From positions 36,564,466 to 36,628,465 of the forward strand of contig CM070512.1 in assembly GCA_036346375.1 (NCBI GenBank): a stretch of 64,000 bases of DNA. The letters run 5' to 3'. The stretch is from Guadua angustifolia (taxonomy: Eukaryota; Streptophyta; Magnoliopsida; Poales; Poaceae). The position numbers and the translations under genes are program-made. Under the pieces are notes generated by a model. That model had not been told where the DNA came from and searched no databases. It was given only the letters and a program-made list of their open reading frames with translations. Below, piece after piece: positions 23,300 through 34,233 of this stretch. Each line of letters starts with the position of its first letter. Position 1 is the first letter of the stretch.

Positions 23300-24345
23300 A
23301 AAGCAAATTATCTGCTTTGAATTGACATCTATTCTTTGTGCTATGAAACCTTCATACCGATATCAATCTCCACACATTCTTTCTCAATTCGAGATAAGCG
23401 CTCATTTCCATATCCATGCTTATCAAGAAGTTTATATTGTACATGTGGCTTTTTCAAGATAGCTTCAAGTGTAGATGAATCCTTTACAGTTGGTTGGATC
23501 TTGCAAAGAACCTCAACGTAAAATTGACCACTTGCAAATGGAAATCTGAGCTAGAGCACCTAGACCCATCTTTGGTAATCGCCTTTGAATGGGTGCATCT
23601 TAATTAATATCTAGAAAATTGGCATAAGTTTAGCAATATTTCACTTCAAATATATAGGGTTTACTCCGATATTTTTGTAGATTTCATTGCTTTTTTTCCT
23701 CTTTAATGCGGGCTGCTTTGACGATAAATCTCCCACTTCTTATCATCTATCAAACCAATATCTCATCCCAAAGGGTCACCGACTATCAAGATTATTGGCT
23801 CAAGCGAAGAGCGGTGTTTTGGGCTATGAATGCCCATTAGTGGCAACACAAAATAATGTCAATAAAGCTGTGATTTAGTCACATTAAATTAATAAAATGG
23901 TAAGCTCCCTGATTCCTTCTAATGAATAATAACAGATAATGTACACAACATGGAATTTTCTAATCAGGTTGTCATCGCTAACACCTCCATTTAAAATTTT
24001 AAATCGCTCCATCTGATACACGTTCCCTGATTAGAATCATGATTGTTATTCTATGGCAAATTGATGACCAGAGATTCTTAGCCTTTCATAGTAACACAAA
24101 TTCTAGTATTAACTATTGAATACAAATATTCCATCAGTTCCTTTAAGCATTAATAGCAACAACATTTGTACTGAAAACCCGTACCTTGTTATCATGTGAT
24201 AAGGCTCCCTAAGATCTTTTGTAACAAGATCATTAATCAGTCCCTATGTAACTACTTTCCCTCTCAAGAATGATTAGTGGCTTTCCATCATAATGCCTAG
24301 CTGCATTGATTCCGGAAACTATATCCTGTGCCGAGCGAGCACTTT
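23300..24345 (-). pseudogene. MnmG/GidA-like tRNA-modification gene, exon remnants
   Basis: Three minus-strand exon-like blocks match the C-terminal half of the FAD protein MnmG (GidA), which with MnmE modifies the wobble uridine of organellar tRNAs. Block 1 (about 24345-24185) reads GINAARHYDGKPLIILERES, then SSYIG, and after a small deletion LVTKDL, ending at a donor ACAAG/GTACGG. Block 2 (about 23822-23665) shows a degraded EHR..NLDSR and a clear IGLIDDKKWEIY, ending near KSTKIS. Block 3 (about 23545-23300) reads VKDSSTLEAILKKPHVQYKL, then GYGNERLSRIEKECVEIDI, and after a one-base loss YEGFIA. Each block has at least one 1-2 bp shift. The N-terminal FAD-binding exons and the last exons are not found. 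Either a dying host gene or a good gene with sequence errors; I favour the former. Confidence 0.7.
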
Positions 24346-24359
24346 TCCATTTACATCAT

Positions 24360-26570
24360 TGAACTCCAGTCAAAGTCAGACCACTTCAAAATTCTGTTTC
24401 GAAAAGAAGAAACCAGCATCCAACTGATTCCTCCATACATAGCTGGCAGAACATGTAAATATGACAAATCAACAACTACATTAACTGAGATGAAGAACAT
24501 TGGTAAATTGAAGCATTAATGAAAACAGCAGTGCTGTCCTCAAAACCAACTAAAAATGCAGTAGCATAACTGACACATAGGACAAATCACAGATAGCAAC
24601 TAATTATATATAGGAAACACTAAGCAGTCATAAGAGTGCTTTTTGACAACTCACAAATAAAGCGCTATGAAGAAAATAGGGAAATTCTTTGCAGCATATG
24701 TTCATACTTGATTGGGGTTGCTCTGCACTTTAATGTGCTAAAATGCCCTGATGCATAAGCTGACACAGTAATAAGTCAATCGTTGTTCTTGTTGTAGAAC
24801 AAACTCCGAATCACGCCATCTGGCTTTAAATTCAAGAAGGATATGTGTTTGTGTTATTACTGCAGACACCATAACACAACGGCAAAGGTCAGAGATCAAA
24901 ATGAACAAACGGAAATGTGAATAATCCTCATGGATAACTGACCTCTAGTAGTAGCTGTATCACACAGAGATCAGAGCTAAGGACAAATCTTGCCCAACAA
25001 TTAGATGTCAAAATAAAAACCATAGAGCACCAAAAAATAGTATTAGCAAGGCCAGGAAGATAAGCTGTGTTTCCCATATGAATTGAGTGATGCATATGAA
25101 CTAACTGGTCAACAGGAAACTTTTACTGTAAAAAGCCTTACAGGACGTTGAACCAAAGCGAAAACTGGAGCACAAATTCTTGACAAAGAAAAGAACTACT
25201 GTATCGAAATACAAATAACAGAATAAAAGATCACAACAACCTGCAACTACGGCAAATAAAAATGTGACCAAAGTGGCCAACTGCAGACTAATATGACTCT
25301 CTGCACATGGATGCAATATACATGTCCTATACATCAGCATTTTTCTGTTTCCCATACCCTTCAGTCTACTCTGGCGCAGTCCTTAATCTCGTCCTATGTA
25401 CAGCCTTCCTCCTCGTGCATATGCACAAACAGATGGTGTGCACATCTGCATCGGCAAAGGCACCACAAATCCAACTATACACACACGCATTTCTTAAGCA
25501 CATGTACATGTACTGATACGATATGAACAAAGCAAAGTACTGTAGTACATGTACATGTACTGATACGATATGATGCCCATGCAGCATTAAGTGTAGTCGA
25601 TATAACTGTATTATCTCCCATTGAAGCCTTCTGCAGACTCGCTCAAGTTTGAGATCTTCAACGGCTCGGAAGGATTGTGATATTAATTGAAGAACAATGA
25701 ATAAAACAAGGAAGTTAAGCGATTAAGCGACCATTCAAAAACAAAAATCAGCAGTTTAAAAATAAAATAAGATGGATCTTCTAAGAACAATACTAAACAA
25801 CAAGTGCATGAAGCGATAAATGAAATCAAACCAGTAACATTGACCGCTAAGAATATAAATGATAAAAATTTAATAGTGTTGCTAACTCTTAAGCTCTCCT
25901 ACATTTCTAGTACATGAATAGCCTTGTGTGCGATTTCATTAACCAACATAATCAGTCTTTGCATGTGAACAAGCAACATCCTTTTGTAATCAGCTGGAAA
26001 GCCATGGCAAGCAAAACAAAGCGATAATGTGCAAGCTGCAACACAATGCTGTTTCCAAACTTTCTGGCGTGCCCATGTTGGAACGCCATTTTTTTATCAT
26101 TACGCAGGAAAAATAGATCGTTGTCCTGGAGCAAACATTAATCAACGTCTTTAGCAAATTTCACAAAGTTATCTATAACTCACTAACACCTTGAGAATAT
26201 ACACTAATCCTGATACTGGAAGGTACCAGTTATCACAGATGAGTTCAATGCTCCTTTTAAAAGAAGTGCTCATCTGCCCTTTCAGTAAAAATAACCGCAC
26301 TCATTTGCATTTCCTTGTGTGTGTGTATTTGATCATATCTAAAACCATAACCCAACCGCACTGAATTGCTTCATCCCAAGGTAAATTATACAAGACTACA
26401 TCGTGGGTGCGTGGGGGAAGGCATGCTTAGAGTATGGAGCATGGCAAAATCTCCCGAGTTTCAACAAGCAGAGAAACAGCAAGGCATAATTTGAGCAAGA
26501 GGCCGCCTAATCAAACCCAATACTAAGAAACTAAAAATTTTAAGCAGGGGAAGGAATAAGGGAATAAGAA
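24360..26570. other. AT-rich intron or spacer, with a 27-bp direct repeat
   Basis: No convincing exon. Contains two perfect 27-bp copies of ACATGTACATGTACTGATAC plus GATATGA at 25500-25526 and 25547-25573. If the MnmG blocks belong to a larger gene, its upstream introns may lie here. Confidence 0.4.
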
Positions 26571-26572
26571 CC

Positions 26573-27130
26573 TCGAAGATGAAGCGTTCCTGCCCGTTGG
26601 CCTTGGTGGCGATTTTGACGGCGTGCTTCGAGAGAATGTCAATCGCCTGGACTCTCCGCAGATCAAGAACGCCACCAAAGATAAAATCAGAAAAAAATGT
26701 AGCAAATAAAGGAACCAAACACCAACACGGGGACTCACACTCCAAGGCACCAGCTGAGCGCGTGTTGGAGAGAGCATCCAGGCGGGCGGAACCCTCGTCG
26801 GTGCTGGCCGTGACCTTCCACTAGAGCACCGAAACTTCGGACGATCGGCCGAGCGAAAGCGGCAGAGAGAAACATCCGGTCGGCGGAATCCTCGTCGGCG
26901 CTGAACCTGACCTTCTGCTCGAGCACAAAAGAGCGGAGGTCACGTCGAGGCAAGAAGGGTGGGACAGAAGGGAGCGAACGTCTCCCGCTTCGGCGGACAA
27001 GGAGCCGCAGCCTCGTAGGTAGCATCTGGGGGAGGGCGTAGAGAGGAAGTCTGGAAAAGGCATGCGGGAGGCTGCGAATCGCTAACCAGTGGGCCGGTAG
27101 AGCGGAGCGAGTGCGGGGCACGGCACGCGC
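26573..27130 (-). other. Gene-start-like region with one convincing exon, product unknown
   Basis: On the minus strand, GC-rich sequence (27130-26760) precedes a likely donor GGAGT/GTGAGT near 26746. An exon follows at about 26660-26573, coding AIDILSKHAVKIATKANGQE then RFIFE, and ends at a GTTCTT donor-like site. Its acceptor would be the AG of GAGTCCAG. The exon reads like protein but I do not recognise the family. A short segment is present twice upstream (KVRFSADEDSADRM near 26900 and KVTASTDEGSARLD near 26810), suggesting an internal duplication. It could be the 5' end of the gene whose 3' end is the MnmG relic, or an unrelated gene. Confidence 0.35.
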
Positions 27131-28210
27131 AGAGGAATGTGGCGGATCGGGAAGAGAGGTTTAAGCGTCGCCAGCGAAAGCATGGCACTGTGAGCGCAGG
27201 CGAAGCTTCGCCGAAAGCGCCGTCGCGAGAGGAGGATGAGTGTCGGATGGGCAATTCGGAGAGGGAAAAACGGAAGGGAATGGAAGGAGCGAGAAGGAAG
27301 CGAGCGGCAAAGGGATTGGATGGAGTGCGCAGTACCACCACGCGAGCAATGAGGCGTGGAGCGAGCAGGTCCGCGCGAGCCGAGCGATGGCGCGAGCCGT
27401 GTGTGACGTGGCATGTCCCGCTGCTCGTGAACTCTTGAACTATAGGAAAGGTAGTATGTCTCCTTTGTTAAAGTGGTTGTGGATGGTGAATACAATTATT
27501 GTATCTATTATTGGAACACGATTAAAAATTATAAAGAAAAAGTCATATATATTTGGGAAATGAGCACATTTATTAAATATGGCTTATAAATATGACTAGG
27601 ATGGCTTTGACTATTAGCAATATTTAGCTATAAATTATTGACAACTATTTCCTCCCAAAAATATATAATATATATTATATACTATAACTAACTGAGCTCC
27701 CATGCGTTTCAACAAATCTCAAGTAAACATAACATATAATTATGATTTAAACTTAGGAAACCAATATGCATAAGGTAATTATCCCTACATATGAAAGTTT
27801 CATACATAATATGCATCCAATGAACATGCAACATAGAGTGTTTTACACATATTTATCCACAAAAGATCCCATTAACTCAAGAGATGAGGAGGTAGATGGC
27901 AAACTTACCACCATCACCAAGTCCTTATAGTAGTAAAGATATATGATATTCTATTCTTTATTATGTGTTATACTAAATACTATTAAGATATCACAAATGA
28001 AACAATTTTAATAAATAAACATTAAAATTAAACAGAATTGGAAAACAGCACGATCGAGAAAAAAAGAGGATGCCCAAAGGGAGTAGCTAAAGCAACTGAC
28101 ATCAAAAGTTCAAAAAAATTTGAAATTTGAATCATATCATGTTTTCTACAACTATAGTTTTCAAACTCATCACCTTTCTAGCCCCTTGACAAACCTTTTT
28201 TTTTACAAAT
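27131..28210. other. Promoter-side and AT-rich spacer
   Basis: 27131-27440 is purine/GC-rich and looks like a leader or promoter of a minus-strand gene. 27440-28210 is AT-rich, with an AT-palindromic stretch near 27665-27690. No gene seen. Confidence 0.4.
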
Positions 28211-28214
28211 ATGA

Positions 28215-28446
28215 CCAATGGCAAAAATAGGCCCATCCCCAACCACGAAAGTGCCAATAGGTGACACGTGTCATCTGTAGTACTCCCCGCACCACGGAAG
28301 TAACTACCAAGCTAGGGACCTTGGTAGCATCAGTGGCTTGCCGAGCTATGCAAGCTCGGTAACTCCTTCTGCGGTATGGGAGTGTGCAAATGACACGTGT
28401 TGTCTGTTGCACTTCTACGGTTAGGGTGGGGCTATTTTTGCAATTG
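28215..28446. mobile_element. Long imperfect inverted-repeat (fold-back) element, MITE-like
   Basis: The left arm beginning GCAAAAATAGGCCCATCCCC (28221) pairs with the right arm GGGTGGGGCTATTTTTGC (28424-28441). Pairing continues inward over roughly 100 bp per arm, including ACACGTGTCAT on both sides (28265 and, inverted, 28392). The centre has two further small hairpins, CTACCAAG/CTTGGTAG and CCGAGCT/AGCTCGG. No ORF. A non-autonomous fold-back transposon is likely; clear target duplications were not found. Both arms carry the ACACGTGTC (G-box/ABRE-like) palindrome. Confidence 0.65.
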
Positions 28447-28449
28447 TGT

Positions 28450-29382
28450 TCGGAAGGAGGCTAAATTTGCAAAAAAAAGTTTGTTAGAGGGCTGAAAAAG
28501 TCTTTGTTTCTTTTTTTTCTATGTACAGTTCTTTCTTACACATATATTTTTACTATTCAAACAACACAATAACATATGTATAGCCAAATAATTTAAACAT
28601 GCCTTAAAATGATGTCCATGTTTGCTATAAAAACAACACAATCACATATGTGTAGCTAACTCATTTAAACATGATTTACGTGTAAGTGTACCGGCCACAT
28701 TGCGTGTAAGGGAAATGACAAGAAAATATGCCGGTAGCTTGGTAATATAAATGTTGGTTCACATCGGGATATCCACCGTGAAAAGTCAAATTGGACTCTA
28801 CTTGGCACTTCCTACTCCTAACCGAATTGGACAACACCTACGTCATCTTTGTATGTTCCTACAATCCTACTACTGTTCGGCCATAATATCTGCTGTTGCT
28901 ACTATTTTTGCAATGCTATGATATGCTTCCTTCAGTTGGCACTTATCCTTGTCCACAAAAAAAGTGTAGGAAGGTTGTTTAACATCTCTACCCATCTCGG
29001 TTTGAATCCTAGGGTTCCTAGGATCGACTCAGGTGCTCATCCTCTTGGCCAGTCTTTTATTTGAAAAAGAAATAACTAGGGATGGATGCGTTGGGGCGGC
29101 GGTAATTGATTTGTCGTTTCCGTACTTGTTGTTTGCTAAATCAAGTGGTTTCTCCCTTTCATGTTTTATATTATTCTGCCGCCCTTACTTTTCATAACAT
29201 ATTAAGCATTTGTCCGTGCAGCTTGCGACCACCTTGCTACTAATCGACAATACCATTTTCAAGATGCGATTCATCATGCATCAGAATTTATAAGTTCTCT
29301 CTTTTTGGTAGTCGTTTCACATGATTTATGATTATATGCATCTTGCTTCACTGACATGACTGAACTACACTACTTACTGTAG
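28450..29382. other. Spacer or intron upstream of the NLR exon
   Basis: AT-rich, ending in a splice-acceptor-like ACTTACTGTAG at 29382. I looked for the NLR P-loop (GGxGKTT) and coiled-coil exon here and did not find them. Confidence 0.45.
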
Positions 29383-29703
29383 GTGCTTATGTGTGATTGA
29401 TGATATATGGGAAGAGCAGGCGTGGGATATTATCAAACTTGCTTTGCAAGATGGCAATTGTGGAAGCAAAATAATCTTGACCACCCGCAAGAAGGATGTT
29501 GCAGAACGTGCTGGTGGTTATGTTTATGAGCTAAAACCACTTCCTGATGATTACTCTAAAGAGCTGCTCAACATGAGAATATTTGGCTCTAAAGATGGAT
29601 GTCTTCCTGATTTGACCAAAGTCATCGAAAAAATCTTAAAGAAATGTGGCGGTGTACCATTGGCCATTATTACTATAGCAAGCCTACTGGCTAATAAACT
29701 GAA
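29383..29703 (+). pseudogene. NLR resistance gene, fragment A (kinase-2 to GLPL)
   Basis: First visible piece of a coiled-coil-type NLR, the intracellular immune receptor class whose NB-ARC ATPase switches on defence. After an acceptor at 29382, the frame reads CLCVIDDIWEE (kinase 2), GSKIILTTR (RNBS-B), YELKPLP (RNBS-C region) and CGGVPLAI (GLPL), ending LLANKLN at 29703. There the CACTA element begins. The P-loop and the N-terminal domain are not in the window upstream, so the gene was already incomplete or its first exon lies elsewhere. The sequence resumes in the same gene at 52901, and the frame is kept if 29704-52900 is left out. Not functional as arranged unless the 23 kb insert is spliced. 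Confidence 0.88.
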
Positions 29704-29990
29704 CACTACTACAGAACGGCACATCAGAATCGGTTCTTTTTTAGCATTAGAATCGATTCTAGTGGCGTCTGATGTCCTTAGATAGTGATGAGGTGGAGCT
29801 ATCGAGAATCGGTTTTGACCCGATCGTGATAAAATGTCATCGAATCGGTTCTTTAAGGAAGTGATTCGATGACCCCTCATCATAATCGGTTCTTTAAGGA
29901 AGTGATTGATGACCCCTCATCGAATCACAAAACCGATTCGATGAGGGGTCATCGAATCACTTCCTTAAAGAACCGATTCTCGATGACTGA
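29704..29990. repeat. CACTA left terminal and subterminal repeats, with a 47-bp hairpin
   Basis: Starts with CACTACTACAG and contains many GAATCGGTTCTTT words. 29836-29880 and 29941-29987 are near-perfect inverted copies (GTTCTTTAAGGAAGTGATTC core). A third copy, in direct orientation, lies at 29881-29923. Confidence 0.85.
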
Positions 29991-30429
29991 TTGTGTGCCA
30001 TTTTTGCAAATTCTCCAAAAAAGCCTGATTAAATTCTCAATCTGAGAATGCACAATATATATCATCACATTCACAGAACAGAACACAGGATGCATATATC
30101 ACATTCACAGAACAGAAACGCTTTAATTACAACACATATATATCATAGTCGTTCACAATATACAACTCAAACATGCTTGACAATCAGTACATGGACTTCC
30201 TCTGATACATATCAAATTGACATATATTATTAATATTGTTTTCATATGGACTAGTAGGATGCTTCAGGATCTCTAAACCTGCCATCCTCTGATATAACTT
30301 CTAATAAGTGGTCTCGTAAATTGTTGAGTGCTTTCTTTGTCTAAACTCTTACGGGGATATTGATCTTACGCAAAGCGAAATAGTCAGTATTAATTTCAGT
30401 TTCAAAATTTCTATGTAAAAGGCTAAGTA

Positions 30430-31440
30430 TATTATTATGCGTACATATACCTTAGGAAAAAGTTGTGAGTTGCCGACCACGATGAGCATGTGCTGCATGA
30501 CATAGAAGCATAATGGTCACCGCTGCCTGTTGATGGCACTTTGTGAAGAGAGAAAAGAAATTCAGCCCACGAAGATTAGATGTCAAAAAATTAATCATAT
30601 ATATGCTAGGCACTTGTACCTTAAATCGCTTATCTTTGCGGTGTCTTGCCCTTTTTGTCATCGTGCGGCCCTCCTTCATCGACATAGTCCGAGAAACCCC
30701 TACATACATTTGAGAGCACCATTGAGTCAAAAAAATAAACATAGTTAAATTCCTCGGATGTGTTAGGTTTCAATAATAAACTATACGCAAAGGAGGCTTG
30801 ATCGCGTATGCCATCGGTCTCTTCTCGTCGAGTTAAATGTGTAGATGTGTTTTCACTCGGAGCGAGGGCGAGTAGAACCCAATGGTTGCTTATTAAATAA
30901 AATGTAGTGCAAGGAAATAAGTTCACATACGATTTTAAGTGCGTACAAGTAATTGAATCGAAAAGTACTACTTACTCCTCGTGATGCGGCAATACAATGA
31001 AGTCCTTCTTCGACTCGACTTGCAATACCCCTTGATGTAGCTAACAACGAACCCGGTTGAAGCCTAGCCATGATCGCGGAACAAAGCTAAAATTCGACAA
31101 ACCCAACCGTGTAGATTCGTCATGGCTCGTTGTCTCATTATCCCGCAACTCGTGTTGAATGTGAGAAAACATAATGCAAAATCCTATAAAAGTCATGGCG
31201 CAAGCTATATGGTGTGATACTCACAGGCGTCCATGATCGTAAAGTAGAAATATCGGCGGCTTTCATTTGGTACACACGGAATAGATCCTCAAAAGCGGCG
31301 GGGAATGTTCCATGCTCCTCACGGTGAAAATGTACCATTTTATACTTCACGTTGAAGTCGACTCGGCGCTCTTCCCCTTCACCTTATCAAGGTACCATCC
31401 ATGGAGGAGGCGAGTCCACTTGCCTAGATCATTCAGGTTA
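30430..31440 (-). pseudogene. ULP1-like (C48) cysteine peptidase part of the CACTA second gene
   Basis: Minus-strand exon-like pieces. GKWTRLLHGWYLDKVKG lies near 31400, followed by EEHGTFPAAFEDLFRVYQMK (31312-31250). ISNHWVLLALAPSE (His at 30884) is followed by a GTGAAA donor. NYVYFFDSM (Asp at 30728) follows. KCHQQ and, after a small shift, CFYVMQHM (Cys at 30510) complete the set. His, Asp, a Gln in CHQQ and Cys in this order are the catalytic set of C48/ULP1 peptidases, which in cells remove SUMO or SUMO-like modifiers. Plant transposons, notably Mutator-like KAONASHI elements and some CACTA elements, are known to carry ULP-like genes; the role there is unsettled. The missing Gly after Cys and the frameshifts suggest decay. 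Confidence 0.65.
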
Positions 31441-31518
31441 GGCGATGCAATCGGGGCTTTCCATGCTCGTCGGCCTTATAATCATCTGAGGTGCACTGTG
31501 GCCTATCTTGACTCTTCT

Positions 31519-33313
31519 TTACGGGCGAAGGAGTCTCAGAGGTCGGAGCGATGGGCTTTTCGGTACCTTAAGGGCACCTTGTGGCCTCTGTCGGCTTTGC
31601 CCTCTTGGCGGAAGGAGTCTCGGAGGCCTCTTGTGGTTGTCTGGGAGTCTCGGAGGCCTCTGTGGTTCTACGAGGCGGGGAGGCGGAGGAGGCGCAAGCG
31701 CCTTGAGGCGCAGGAGCAGGAGGAGGAGGCGGTGTAGCGAGGAGGCGGGATCGAGCAGGGAGGCGGGAGGCGGCGGAGGAGCGAGGCGCAGAGCGGCGCA
31801 GAGGAACCTCTGAAGCACGCATATATTTAACTTCTGCAGTAATCTTTGGAATGGTAGAGAAGGCGTGGAGGGACTTTTTACCTTGACGAAGACGACACCC
31901 GTCGTGGGCCACTTGATGAGCGACATGCGTGCTTGCGAGTGGTGATATCTTCGTTGGGGGAAATCGAGCACATGTGATAAGAAGTCTTCGTGGGCGTAGT
32001 CCACCGCACCCTCATGTAGCCCTTCCCCACAGTGACCATGCAGTGTCGGTTTCGTTGCATGGAAATGCAACCCCACGTCAGACCTCGGCGGAAATCCATC
32101 CTCCGTCATGATGGTGGTGGCACTTCGCAGCACTGCAAGAAGTGTACAACGAGGAAAAACATTGCGGGAGTTACACTCGTAGCTTTAACTCAGGAAAAAT
32201 TAATTATTACCTTCACCGGGACCGGTCTTATCATTTTGGAACCCCACCGCTAGGTCGAAACCTGACTTCTCTATGACGATCGAGGGCATCAGCTCGACTC
32301 GGAAATCATCGCCATCATCTCGGCCCTCAGGCGATCCTCACGTGCCATCATCTCCCTCTTATCTCCTCCTCACGTCGTGTCATCTCCCCTCATCTCCTCC
32401 TTAATCTCCTCCTCACCGCTCCTTAGTGTGTCCTTGAGGCGCTCCTCACATGCCCGCCATGACCTTGATCTGACTTTTCGCGTCATCTTGAAAGTAGGAC
32501 ATCTTCGTGTGTCCGCCCTCTCGGCAAGCACCGCCCCTTATGGTCGGACTTCCGATCGCGAGACAGCGGGATGTCCTGCGACTCTTAGCTCAGAAGGTCC
32601 CTGTTCTTTTCAGCGGCTTACCTCTTCCCGTAATAAGCGAGTGCAATTAGATTTGAAATACAACAAGTTGGGTCAATTGTATTGTACTAAGTTAGATGTC
32701 TTACGATGGTAGAGACGACTTGAGCGATAGCGGGTTTGCAACTACAAGCTGCCCGTCGAGTTTTCTTTGTCCTCGCTAATACCCGATTGCGTGCCCGCTC
32801 CTCGATATGTGGGAGTAAGGCATCACCGTCCGGAGTGGCGCCTCCTCGGCTTGTCGCGCCCACTCTGCCTTCTTCCCTCATAGCCGCTGTCTGCAGGGTG
32901 GTGCGGGTGCGTGTTAAGCCTCACGGACAGCGGTGTTCCTCTCTCTCATTGCTCTGCCTCGGGCGTACCCTTCATCCTCGTGAACTCCGCCCAAACATCG
33001 GGGTCACAAATGGATACTTCTCGAATGGTGTACGGCCTTTCAAAGACGCATACTTTCATGTGCATAAGGGTCTTGAAGTGCCTCAAGGCCACACCCATCC
33101 TCTTCAAGGCGTCTGTCTCATTGTGGGTTCATCGTCCTCCTCTATAATCCATTTACTCTTAACCTCGTCCCCACAACCGATTCTTCGCTTTCGTGTGACT
33201 TCCTTTCTCCAATCCTTAATTGTTATGGGCACTCTCTCCCTCACCAATTGGCCAAGAAATGACCGGTATCGCCCCATGTACTTAGGAGGGCCCGTCACTT
33301 GCCCAAGTGGCAT
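31519..33313 (-). pseudogene. CACTA second gene, Transposase_24-like N-terminal and linker part, decayed
   Basis: The minus-strand frame from 33313 reads MPLGQVTGPPKYMGRYRSFL then VRERVPITIKDWRK, typical of the Ptta/En/Spm-type plant transposase start. After gaps, TIREVSICDPDVWAEFTR lies near 33025-32970 and REEGRVGATSRGG at 32881. TEDGFPPRSDVGLHFHATKP and a KWPTTGVVFVKVKSP stretch fall at 32133-31850. A proline/arginine-rich low-complexity linker lies at 31790-31519. Downstream is the ULP1-like part. Each step needs a frame change, so the copy is broken. Function in the family: a DNA-binding or accessory protein for transposition, by analogy with TnpA-type genes. Confidence 0.55.
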
Positions 33314-33499
33314 TGAAGCGGAGAACTGCGGCGTTCTCCTGTAGCCCCTTTGTTTGGTCCTCGGGTCTTCCTCACCTTACTCGGCCCTTGAGTAATTGGA
33401 ACCATGCTCGGCCCTCGAAGACCTTCTACTCTGCTGCGGCGAGCGATGCTCTCTAGTTGCGACATTTTGAGTTTTCTTATCTGATAAGGTCATATGTGT

Positions 33500-34233
33500 G
33501 ACATGAGAGAAAGCAATTTGAAGCTACTATATGCACTTGACAATAAATCTTGTAAAGGATCAACAGATAATTCATAGTATGCAATTGTTCCGAACAAAAG
33601 TCTATCTATTGACCAACTTAATAAGTTGGAATGATAACTCCTAATCTCTAAATTGACGGATACATGTGGGTTACATAGCTTAAACTCTAACCTCTGCTCG
33701 GATAAAAAACAAAAGCCCATTCCATATGACAAGTGAATTTAGCATTAGCGAGATGTTTACTTACACCAACAAGTTTGATTTCACAACATCAGCAGATAAT
33801 TTGAGCATTAATGTACTAATGCAAGAATAGCAACACAAGAAGGTCAAGTTAGTGTTTACATAACATGCAATATCTGTTGACCAACTAAATACGTACCAAC
33901 GATAACCCCTAATCTCTAAATAGGTTTGGTCCTAATCCCATTCGAGGATATGTGGTTCGAGCAAGTTCCTAAGCCGTTGTACAACTTCAGAGAAAATTTT
34001 GGCAGCATCTCCCCGCTGTTCTCCAGATACACGTCTCGACAACAGGTCAAGAGGGGTGTGTATCCAGAGAACACCAGAAACGCTACGAAATCAACTCGAA
34101 GTTGTACAACATAGCTCAGAACTTGCCCAACCACATATCCTTGAACTATCCAAAACGGACAATTCGAGGCGCTTAAACATAAATATGCTATTCGGCATAT
34201 TTATAAATAAACACTCTCGAACGGGAGACGTAG
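33500..34233. other. CACTA internal non-coding sequence with a long direct repeat
   Basis: 33886-34220 is repeated at 51958-52300 (shared blocks CGACAACAGGTCAAGAGG and CATATTTATAAATAA). No gene seen. The Tekay target site CGTAG lies at 34229-34233. Confidence 0.6.

Noticed and set aside
28960..29050. A tRNA B-box-like GGTTTGAATCC near 29000, possible SINE or tRNA
   Set aside because: No A box at the right distance, no cloverleaf, and no poly(A) or target duplication found.
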